Translations under genes and position numbers: made by a program
Assembly (NCBI RefSeq): GCF_010093535.1
Contig: NW_022985238.1
Location: 27,073-91,072, forward strand
Source of the DNA: Lindgomyces ingoldianus
Lineage: Eukaryota; Ascomycota; Dothideomycetes; Pleosporales; Lindgomycetaceae
DNA: 64,000 bases
Direction of reading: 5' to 3'
Shown here: positions 55,681-64,000 of the stretch, one piece after another
Layout: each line of letters begins with the position of its first letter
Numbering within the stretch: position 1 is the stretch's first letter
The notes under the pieces: generated by a model
The model's database searches: none
The model's input: only the letters and a program-made list of their open reading frames with translations
What the model was told of the DNA's origin: nothing

Positions 55681-56400
55681 TCATTGATCGGCGAAACTCT
55701 CTGAAAGCTTAATACTAAAGTTTGAGGGCATAACAACTAGATAGAACATTCCCCTTTTATGAACCTTGCGAATTATAGTTCTGACATAGAAAGAGCTTCT
55801 AATATTTGTGATGTAGTGGGGAGTGAAGCTTGAGCGCTGCACAGTGTCATGAGAGAATCGGCGGGGAGCACAACCTAGACCATAGTCTTTTTTGGCCGTA
55901 AGCCAAAACCCAGAGCAGAAATAGCGAAAGAACAACGCTGCTTTCACAATAATTTTATAGACTTCCACGGGAAGGCTTCAGATGCTGGTCAGTCAAAGCT
56001 GTTTTAGTGCGGTGGGGTTTCCGCCATGCAGGTGGGAGGTTACGGCTATCATTTCGTATATATAGAAAAGAGCGATTGGAAGATGTCTCTAGGTCATCAT
56101 GATATCAAAGGGCACCCTGTGCGCCTCACTTTCCTTTTGTTCTTTTTGGTACAATTCTAGTTCATTTTATTGTCCTTTGAGGGTACAATAACGTTGGCAA
56201 TAACATTCAAACCCCACTTGAGCATCTTACAACAAAAACAACGTAATGTATTATAAATTCTTTGTCAATAGGTAAGAGCTTTCCTCGTCTCATTTGTCCT
56301 TTCTTCTGACCCAGCCGTCCCGCTTCTCGTCAATCATTCTGCTCTTCTCAGTTCAAACACATTCAATTGCCAATTAGCATGCAAAGTTTTCACATTCGCT
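55681..56400. other. Decayed intergenic DNA
   Basis: Between the pogo relic and the second deubiquitinase relic. The 95-codon minus opening (55681-55968) is not recognisable. Just upstream of 56401 the DNA looks like an old promoter (C/T-rich, 56280-56400). Confidence 0.4.
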
Positions 56401-57708
56401 ATGGTGCACACACGCCGATCCCAGGGAGGAGTCTTAGAACTGAAATCCGCTCCCCAGAAACGAAGCGACAATATAGTAAGCTATCAATCACCCTAGCCCA
56501 CCCTAAATCCAATGCAAACTATTCCTAGGCTTCAAAAATCAGCAAGAAACGTCCTGCAATGCGATTAAGTCACCTAGCTGAGCCCAGAGGTATCGGGAAT
56601 CCGGGGCAGAGTTGTTACCAAAACTCCGTTTACTAGGTACTACTTTAATGAGCTGGCATTCGTCAACTGGATCATGACCCACAACTATTGGATTGGTAGA
56701 GATTTTAGACGTAACCGCCTAGGAAAGATCACGTATCCCTGTTATATGTTTCCGTATGTCACTGATGAGGCAGAGAGCTTCGAATATCTGACTGATGTTG
56801 ATGATTTTTCAAGCGAAAGCGCTACTACACTGGAACGAGATGAATTGGTGAGTCTTGAAGTTGGCTATTTTAGCCAATTACCAGAACGTCCAGAGTCCTC
56901 TGGGCCATTCGAATACCTTTTCGGTGAGCTACCGGGCGAATCTGGGTGTAATCTGGATCTGAATGTGAGCAGATATCTCCACCTCCTGCAGAGCCTTCGA
57001 ATCCAAATCTCAGCAAACAAGTCCTACCACCAAAAGCTCCAAGAGTTAAGAAGGAAACCGACTGCTACGCTTGCGCTATGAAAGACCTCATTGCCCGCTA
57101 TTGGGGCGACAACGACCTAGCTAACTTAATTCCTAACCACGCCGCGGAACTCCGTCGCATGGCCGGCTTTGGATTCCGCAAAAAGGAGTTCACATTCGGA
57201 CAAAACGAAGATAGCAACGAGTACTGTGAGCAGTTACTTACCGGCTTTGCTGCTTCTACGAGGTACATAAGTAATTCCCCACACCGCCCATATCATGTAC
57301 GTAGATAAGCAAATTACTCATAGGACATAGAAAATTGATCTTACAAAGTATCAAACCACCTACTCATCCGAGCAGTCGACTTTGCCATTGCGGTACAGGC
57401 TACCAAGCATAATATCCCACTCAAGCAAAGCTGTCCATAGCGGGCATTACATTGCCACCATCAAGGGCGCTGACATCGATATCCCAACCACTGATAAAAG
57501 TGAAGGTGTCCAGAAACAACCGCAAATCTGGTGCTTCTCAGATGATGTCAGAGAGAACTGGATGCGAGCGCCGCATAAGTTTCTGCAGAATCCCCTAACG
57601 CCGCGGTATTCGCCCCAGAAGTTCAAAGTCTATAGTCTTATATATGTAAGAGATTACAGTCTTGCAGCGCAAAAGAAGTTGGAAGCCCTGGTTTCTGAGA
57701 CGTTGTAG
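56401..57708 (+). pseudogene. USP-type deubiquitinase-like relic, copy 2
   Basis: Better preserved than copy 1. A plausible first exon at 56401-56475 (MVHTRRSQGGVLELKSAPQK) ends at a GTAAGC donor. A degraded Cys box follows (GIGNPGQSCYQNSVY, about 56590-56635), then FVNWIMTHNYWIG (56657 onward), an acidic middle segment, ACAMKDLIARYWGDND, FTFGQNEDSNEYCEQLLTGF (57200-57250) and a His box HSGHYIATIKG (about 57437) with FSDDVRENW after it, as in USP C-terminal lobes. Frame changes near 56640, 57080 and 57290-57380 and stops in the Cys box interrupt it. Some of the later breaks could be introns, but the Cys-box damage cannot. Copy 1 shares the NSCY, HLPKFxNWxxxHN and DLIxxY order. Confidence 0.7.
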
Positions 57709-57935
57709 ATTAGGATCTGGGTTTCTTAGTTGTGGACAAAGCGTTGTTCTGAACTGGCATCAGAGAAGCTTTGGGTGAAGGCAAAGTATATGGTTTTCCA
57801 CTTTATTTAGTTTCCGTTTTTGCTTTGCTAGTCACTCTCTTTTCCTCTTTTGCTATAAAATCGATGAATTTGAAGTTTTCATAAAACAAGAGTATTTATT
57901 ATGGAGTATATTACTTCAGGAAGTCCATGTCTTCA

Positions 57936-58289
57936 CTATACGATACACGTACCCTTGACACCAAGGACCCCATTCCCAATCACAACCTTCTCTTCCCCCC
58001 TCCAAATACCCTCTGACGCACCTACCCGAGCACCTTGAGACTCTACATCAACATTGACTAGCCTCATCTTTCTAGGCCCCTCTTTCATACACCGTAAAGT
58101 CGACTTCTCACTACCAGACTCAGACCCATGCTCCAAATTGTTACCTTTTCTCCTTCGACGAAGAACCAAAATTCCAACAACAAACCCTCCAACAAAAACA
58201 ATATAAAGCATAAGACAGCTCATTGCCCCAACGAACCGGAAGCTTACAACACTGGAGATACACCTAACACTCTGCATGGTCCTCTGCAT
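57936..58289 (-). CDS. Possible small single-pass membrane protein
   Basis: 117-residue frame with one clear hydrophobic helix (SCLMLYIVFVGGFVVGILVL) followed by RRRRKG, a typical stop-transfer arrangement, then a polar tail. No family recognised. It may be an independent small gene or the 3' part of a gene with the frame at 58304-58780, whose stop lies 15 bases upstream. Support is composition only. Confidence 0.35.
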   Translation of the reverse strand: MQRTMQSVRCISSVVSFRFVGAMSCLMLYIVFVGGFVVGILVLRRRRKGNNLEHGSESGSEKSTLRCMKEGPRKMRLVNVDVESQGARVGASEGIWRGEEKVVIGNGVLGVKGTCIV

Positions 58290-58303
58290 CTCTCTCTCTT
58301 TCT

Positions 58304-58780
58304 CTAAGGCGTGTAAGGCGGTGGTGGCGTCTCAGCCTTCCGCTCCCTCTCCCAACCCTGTCTTCTTCTCTCACACTCTTCCTCAAGCCCAAAGCCAATA
58401 GCAGGGAAATATCCTGATGAAGATGCCGTCGAGCCGGAGCCGGAGTTGCAGAATGATTGTGGCGTCCTCGTGGATGGCACTGATGTAGGCGATGAGGGTG
58501 GAGTTCTGTTGCTGGTATAGTCGGATAGGGTTTCGATGTCTGCGGGTGTGGGGCGGGCTTTTAAGAGGATGACGGCGTAGCGGAAGGTCGATGGTGGGGT
58601 GAAACGTTTTGTTGGTGTGGTAGGGTTTGAGTTCGAGGTTGAGGTTGTGTTCAAGGTCGTAGATGGGTTTGGTGGGATTAGGAGGTGGATGTTTAAGGAA
58701 GAGCTGGAGGTGGGGGCTGTGAACGTGGATGTGGATGTAGAGGTGTTTCGACGGTGGAAGATTGAGAGAGCGTGAGGCAT
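58304..58780 (-). CDS. Hypothetical Ser/Thr-rich protein with PPPY end
   Basis: 158-residue frame starting MPHALSIFHRRN. Ser/Thr/Asn-rich tracts flank a short ordered-looking part (FRYAVILLKARPTPADIETL), with a charged helix EEECERRRQGWERERKAE and a PPPPY motif at the end, a possible WW-domain ligand. No family recognised. Codon and composition bias look real, but repeats of TST can also arise in non-coding DNA. Confidence 0.4.
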   Translation of the reverse strand: MPHALSIFHRRNTSTSTSTFTAPTSSSSLNIHLLIPPNPSTTLNTTSTSNSNPTTPTKRFTPPSTFRYAVILLKARPTPADIETLSDYTSNRTPPSSPTSVPSTRTPQSFCNSGSGSTASSSGYFPAIGFGLEEECERRRQGWERERKAETPPPPYTP

Positions 58781-60065
58781 TGAGGGGGTGATTCTCGAAG
58801 GCTACGTAAGATAGTGGTGGATGGACTTGTGGTATTTATGCTCTTACAATTTGGGAGAAGTCCGAAGGTGTAAGTAACAAAGACTAGTACTCTCTCAAAA
58901 GAAACGTGTGCAAAATCTCTAGGTTCGACCGTAAATTTTCTAGCGGTTGAAACGAAGGCCGTTGGTATCTCATTATGCTTTCTTTATACTCCCATCGTCC
59001 TTCCCCGCTCGTATCACACATTGCCATCGAAACTCCATGACTTCCGCATCCGGATAAACAGATCCCTAGAGCGGAAACCTGGGCTCAAACTTCTTTGTTA
59101 GGTGTACAGTTCCTTCCAGGCTCTTTCCTCATATCGACCCCTCACTGAAGCCGCCAGTACGCTTGCTCTCAATATGTAATATCCTAAGTCGGTAGACGCT
59201 TTCCAAACTCTCATGATGTCATTCCCCACGAGATTCTAGACGCGTCTAGAAGCCATCCATGAAACGTGAAGTCTCCCCCGGGCCTCGACTTCCCCACTGT
59301 ACCGCCTGGGCCTCCATATGTCAGCCGGCCGAGGAACCGAATGTCACGAGGATTGTTTAGGATTGTCACCATGTGGGAGGCAGCTGAGTTAACAGATGCT
59401 CCGTAGTTGAATGCTGGCTTTCTTTATCACAAAGGATATAGAATGTGGCCTCAGAATAGTGGTCTGCTGCGTTATTCTCATCGACGATTAACTCACTTCT
59501 GGGGATGGATCAATAGTACGGAGTAACTGGGCGGTTACCATGCGAAAATTTGACGTTATGGGGATGTTCTGGAGAGTGAGAGGGACGTAGGGAGTGGAGT
59601 ACGGGAGAATGTTCTGGAATGCATATGCATCTGCAAACGGATGTCCCAAGGGATGCCTTGGGACCTCAATAAGGAGCGCCAACGCCAGCCAATCCTGGGA
59701 GCTGGCCCCTCTGGAATATAGATAGTATATTGGAAAAACCCCGGGAATTCGACAAAGAACTTTCGAAAAAGGAAGATTGTTAATTTACACATCATACATG
59801 TAGAGTGAAGTGGAGCGGCTGAGAACAAGAAACAGGAATGAGAGGCAATGTAAATACAAGTGGGGACGAATGCGGCAGAAGGCGCAACGATCTACGGAGG
59901 GGAACGCAAAAACGACGGCTCTGCAACAACAAACCCGGAATCCCCCAAAACGGTGTACAGTCTGTCTGCTAATAACAACTTACCCGCCCCAATACTCGAC
60001 CGTTCACCCATCCGTAGAATCCACGCACCTATATAGATGATTCAATTCCCATCTTGATATATATA
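58781..60065. other. 1.28-kb intergenic region
   Basis: No supported gene. Openings at 59488-59828 (minus) and 59810-60040 (plus) have no motif or plausible context. Confidence 0.5.
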
Positions 60066-60560
60066 TTACAGAGCCCGCATCCTATCAGGCCACTCCAGTG
60101 TAAACACTGTATAAAACGCATCCGTCGAATAATCCATATAATTATGAATCACATCATCCTTACTATGCAACAAGCCCAGTCAATGCCCTGTCTCGTGAAC
60201 CGCCATTAGCGTAGACACTTGCATTAGTTTTCCCGTTTCCGAGATTCGACGGAGAGCATGCCACAAACTAGCACACCACCCACCAGATCCGTCTGGAAGT
60301 AGATATTCAACGTGCGGTACGAGTCCTGTCGTAGGGCAATTTTCACATTGAGGTGCCTGGCGCCGTTGACGGTCTACGCCACTTTTTCTAGGTTGAACCG
60401 GATGCCGTAGTCTGTACGCATCATTGGGCATGTCGATGTGCGCCGATGGCAGGTCGTTTTGTGACGTCGGATTTGTTTGGCTTGGCTGGGATGTGGAATA
60501 TGGCGTAGATGGCGATGGCTGAGCTGTTGTCTCTGTCGAGTGTGGTGAGGGGGGAGGCAC
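60066..60560 (-). pseudogene. M43-type (pappalysin-like) zinc metalloprotease pseudogene
   Basis: The catalytic region reads TLMAVHETGH-stop-LGLLHSKDD and then IHNYMDYSTDAFYTVFTLEW and PDRMRAL before the stop at 60066-60068. This is the metzincin zinc site HExxHWxGLxH plus the Met-turn NYMDYS of secreted fungal M43 proteases. The stop is a TGA at 60180-60182 exactly where the family has Trp. Upstream, in another frame, YRTLNIYFQTDLVGG (about 60280-60325) matches the domain's first strand, so a frame change lies between. The N-terminal signal and propeptide are not recognisable. A dead secreted peptidase gene. Confidence 0.75.
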
Positions 60561-61278
60561 GTGTGGCTGGTGAGCCGTTGTTCTGGTTGTCGTAGAGGAC
60601 GGTAATGGTGGTTAGGAAATGCTTGGATACGTCGGTGCGCTGTCGAAGGATTTGGGCTCGGGTCGGTTGCGGAGGCTAAGAGCCCCGGGATGCAAACAGA
60701 TGTTTGTACACGTCCCGATAACGAAACGGCCTTTGAAAATTGCGTTCCAGGTCCCTGATAATGGTAGGGAAGAGATTAGAGCAGGGAGAATGTACCATTT
60801 GAAGCAAAATGCTGAGGCTGAGAGCGGTATTTCCTTCGACATGGAATTCATGGAAGTTTATACCTTCATGCCTCACTGTGGTCTGGATTATAAGGTCTCA
60901 GAATGTCCATCTAGCTATATTTTGGCGCCCGTCTAGAGATTTTTGGGGTATTATCTGGGCCGTAGAGGCGCAGCTACAAACGTTCGTTTTCACGACGAGT
61001 TTCAGATAACCTCTTGACGAAGACCTGACATGAAGTTTAGCATGATAGAATTCTCGGCCCGAGTCCTACTTGAGCATAGTGAACACCTGCTGACCAAGGT
61101 CGAGTACAGAAGAACCAAAAAAGAATTGTGAATCATATTCTCGGGGCGAACGCCTGCACGCCAGACTTCTTAGCGACCTGTAATACAAATACACTCCCAA
61201 ACCTCGGATCCGTGGTGATTCAAGCTGAAAATGAAAAGAACAAACTCCCAACTCCATTAGGAAGGTCTATCGTTTTAA
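60561..61278. other. Region upstream of M43 relic; unsupported plus-strand opening
   Basis: A 105-codon plus opening at 60619-60936 (contains FVHVPITKRPLKIAFQVP and FMPHCGLDYKVSECPSSY) is of unusually ordinary protein composition, but I cannot assign a family, start context or exon structure. It may be antisense to a lost 5' part of the M43 gene or a separate relic. Confidence 0.25.
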
Positions 61279-62830
61279 TCAGGCGGTATCTCCTGGTCGA
61301 ACACTGCGTCCAGTTGCCGTTGCAGTGCTCGGCTGGTCATTATTCCACGAGAGGTAAGTGTGATCGCCAAGTTTCCTTGAGGTAATGTTAGCTAGATAAT
61401 TATTAGTCTAACCCCAACTGTGAGCTTACCTTGGCTTGATGAGATGGGCAGCAGTGAAGATAGCACCGAGCAAAATGCAGAGACCGCCTACGACAACATA
61501 CGCGATACCTAGGAAAGGGTTTTTGCCACCCATGACGGTGCGCGTTGAGATCAGGATGGACTTTTTTCCACCGTACTTGTGAACGGGGAACCCTGGGTTA
61601 GAATTAGTAATCAAGTCCCTGCATTATCTCACTTGTGTTGCTTACTGTCCCAAATCCGGAGCCGATAAGTGCCCGCCTTCAAGGTGTCCTTGTCGTTTCG
61701 CATGGCCAATTTACTGAAGGTTGGGAGACCTGCCGTCCTCATCCAGACCTGGAAAGCCTCCCAAGTGTGGAGGTTGGGAAGCTCTTCAAGATCGTCATAG
61801 CCGTTATCCGGATACTGGTCTCTCCAATTTGGCGGGGGGACCACATCCTTTGGCTTGTACTTAGACTTCTTATACAAATCCGCCTCACTATCCCATGCTA
61901 TACCGCTTGTTGACATAGTGTAGGGCTCGGCATTGGGCATATTTAGTTGGTTCTTGTCGAATGAATCGTTGAACATGGAATTGGCGATGAGGCCACAGGG
62001 ATAGTATGGCCTTCCGTCCGGAGCTGTGTCGAGAGGGTCGCAGTCTCCTGACCGAATAGAGCCCGCGGACTCCGCATTACCTTTCAGCTGGTTTGTATCC
62101 AAAGACTTGACATATCGGCGATGGTTCTGGTAGAAGTTCGTCAAGCGATAGTAGAACAATACAGGAGCCTTGACGTCATTAGGGATGGTGAATTCCAAGA
62201 TACAGAGGGTAGTGTTGGGGTTTTTCTTTCCAGAGGGCCACTCGAAGGTGTCGTTGGCGTAGCCCCACTTTGGCTTCACGTTCATCGGCGACTTGAAAGA
62301 GCTTGTTACCCGGTCACCTGGTATCTCACTGAGTGTACTTTGCACATCCGGGTTGAAGTCCGCCTCGGTAATAGGGGCCGTGGTGTTGCAGTTTGTGTAA
62401 TCGATAGAGAGCTCCTGAACCTATTGGACACAATGTCAGGACCATTAATCACGAAGCAACGGCCTCTACATGAGACCTACCTGCGAACTCGCGTATAATA
62501 ACAGGCCTCCGATAGGGGCGAATATGATGCCGACAATGAAGAAGAGAGGAAGGACGGTCTTCGGGGTAAGGATGGGTCTGGCGCCTCGCAGTTAGCCAAG
62601 GCTCTCTATCGCGATAGTTCCAACGACTGCACAAGTACATACTGCCATGCTTTTAATCGCTGCTGCCGGAAAGCAGTATCTAGTCGTCAATTAGCATAAC
62701 AGGTCGTGATCCGGAATCAAGCGCGGTGCCGCTCACTTGCGGGCCTCCTGCTCTTTGTCTTCTTCGCCTGCTCCTGACGCGGGTCCTGGCTCGATATCGA
62801 ATCGCTGTGCTCGACTTGTGTTTGCGACAT
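61279..62830 (-). CDS. CDC50: CDC50/LEM3-family flippase beta subunit
   Basis: Exons 62737-62830, 62643-62679, 62481-62577, 61646-62420, 61430-61592, 61279-61375; 420 residues, all joins in frame. Cdc50/Lem3 proteins pair with P4-ATPases, allowing ER exit and phospholipid flipping in Golgi and plasma membrane. Visible: short cytosolic N-terminus ending [20 protein letters not shown], first helix ([20 protein letters not shown]), large lumenal domain with paired Cys and N-glycosylation sites ([68 protein letters not shown]), second helix ([20 protein letters not shown]) and a short tail ([16 protein letters not shown]). Five introns, including a 37-base second exon. Identification is firm. The NEO1-type flippase gene of this window is probably not its partner. 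Confidence 0.95.
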
Positions 62831-63686
62831 ATTGTATAGTCCGCGGGATTCCGCGGCTCCGGATATGCGAGAAGAAGGTGCAGTCGAAGGTCGAGTTGAT
62901 GATGGTCGCGGTGGAGGAGGTAACGTTTGGGCTTGGCCAGGGTCTCAGCCTCGTCCAATTTTAGGACGCTGACATGCTCACCGAAACTACGCCACGCCTT
63001 CATCCCCGGCTCTCGAATCTGTGAAACTCATCGCCACAGTTGTGAAAGAAGCCGTCTTTACACAGTCTTTATTCACTCTGCTTTTCGCATGATGGATGAG
63101 CTGGGACTGAGACATTCACAAGAGCATTCGGTGCTATTGTCGAAGAAGTCTATTGCCAGTGAATTCGAATAAATTCGAGTCGCGCCCGTGGCAGCAATGC
63201 TCTATTGTTCAAAGACTACCTATATCATCTAGACCCAAGTGCTCTGCAACGAGAGTCGGGAAATGCAATGATCCTATTGATCTGCCAGGTATGAAAACAT
63301 CAAATCGTGGGCATAGGGGGTATCAGCAGGTATGGTGCAGACAAAAGAAAGAGAGAAAAAAAAAAAGAGGGGATAACCGAACGCCGGCATCAACGAGTAC
63401 AAGGGCTTGGACAGTCTTTGCTCATGCCCATCAAATTCCCATACCCAATAAAAAAGAAACGCCATTCATGAATCGTCCTTGTGAGTGGGGAAAGTGTTCC
63501 ATCCCCGATGCCGTGGTATCAATCTGAGCCGAAAAGAGAAAGCCAGTTACACCGTCCATGATCACGTGTTAATGCTACTGGTTTCCGGGACAAACACAAG
63601 AGAAAGACTGCGGAAAAAGTCTCAGAATATGACATTGCGAAGATTGGAGAGAGCGTGTGGGGTCGACAGCGAGACAGGAGTCGGAC
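62831..63686. other. CDC50 upstream / SWIRM gene 3' region
   Basis: CDC50 promoter plus the 3' flank of the edge gene. Contains an A-rich run at 63354-63366. No gene supported. Confidence 0.5.
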
Positions 63687-64000
63687 TTAGACGTAATTAC
63701 GGAAGAACTCTGGCTTGAACCAGCCGACCTTTTCGTAGGCTTGCCACAGCTTGCTAGCCTTGTTGACGTCGATCTTGCAGGCTTGCTGGGCGTCGGTCTT
63801 GCGGAACTCCTTGCCGATTCGAAGAGCTTCGATGCGAGCCTGGAAGATTCGCCGCTTACTGCACAGGTAGGTAGCGCATGTAAGACGGAGGGTGGAGGCG
63901 AGATTGAGTTCAGCCTCGTGCAGTAGGTGTCGGTCAGGGTCATTGGAGAGGTCGAGCACCTGGCCTTTCCAGTCGGCCTTCAGCACCTTGCTGTTACCCT
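63687..64000 (-). CDS. SWIRM-domain protein, 3' part (5' end outside window)
   Basis: The frame runs off the right edge and ends at 63687. The roughly 100 visible C-terminal residues carry a complete-looking SWIRM domain: KADWKGQVLDLSNDPDRHLL, HEAELNLASTLRLTCATYLC, SKRRIFQARIEALRIGKEFR, KTDAQQACKIDVNKASKLWQ, AYEKVGWF, then KPEFFRNYV at the end. SWIRM domains bind DNA or histone tails in chromatin complexes. A SWIRM at the extreme C-terminus and this particular sequence suit the fungal FUN19-like/Laf group rather than Swi3, Ada2 or LSD1-type enzymes, but the N-terminal part is needed to decide. Confidence 0.8.
   Translation of the reverse strand, partial: GNSKVLKADWKGQVLDLSNDPDRHLLHEAELNLASTLRLTCATYLCSKRRIFQARIEALRIGKEFRKTDAQQACKIDVNKASKLWQAYEKVGWFKPEFFRNYV

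Noticed and set aside
1..64000. CRISPR arrays, bacterial operons, tRNA or rRNA genes
   Set aside because: Eukaryotic introns throughout; no regularly spaced direct repeats and no convincing tRNA cloverleaf or rRNA segment seen by eye. A tRNA scan would be needed to exclude a missed tRNA.

Overview
The window is nuclear DNA of a filamentous ascomycete (Pezizomycotina, most like a Dothideomycete). Introns are short (about 40-140 bp) with GT...CTAAC-like...AG signals. The genes include fungal-type NACHT/ankyrin, Hsp70-like, TRM9, NEO1, SEC16 and serine-rich membrane proteins. Transposon relics carry the G:C-to-A:T decay expected from repeat-induced point mutation (RIP). I cannot name a species.

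Layout. 1-7.4 kb is a decayed island: an unclassified coding relic, an AT-rich RIP-damaged hAT transposon with inverted ends, and a broken NACHT-ankyrin (NLR-like) gene. 8.5-19 kb holds two long intact genes transcribed divergently, SEC16 (COPII assembly, minus) and a NEO1-type P4-ATPase (plus). 19.8-21.3 kb is a second DNA transposon with matching ends and an 8-bp target duplication; an 890-base assembly gap lies inside it. 21.3-27 kb holds three damaged genes side by side: a P-loop GTPase with coiled coil, a Q-rich coiled-coil protein, and a truncated Hsp70-like ATPase facing the other way. 27.5-49.9 kb is an ordinary housekeeping block: RAD23, a four-helix membrane protein, a large nuclear-type protein, ES2/Bis1, eIF6 (TIF6), a serine-rich membrane protein, RCE1 and TRM9. 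50.2-60.6 kb is a second decayed island: two separate relics of USP-type deubiquitinase genes, a prenylcysteine-lyase pseudogene, a pogo/Fot1-type DDE transposase relic, two weakly supported small genes and an M43 metalloprotease pseudogene. 61.3-62.8 kb is an intact CDC50/LEM3 gene, and the edge carries the 3' part of a SWIRM-domain gene.

How they fit. SEC16, NEO1 and CDC50 act in ER/Golgi membrane traffic. CDC50 is the beta subunit of most P4-ATPases, but NEO1-class flippases normally work without it. RCE1 matures prenylated proteins, and a prenylcysteine lyase would break them down; here the latter is dead. RAD23 shuttles ubiquitylated proteins, while the deubiquitinase-like genes are decayed. 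Intact genes have clean reading frames whose exon lengths sum to multiples of three, so the lesions in the islands are unlikely to be general sequencing error.
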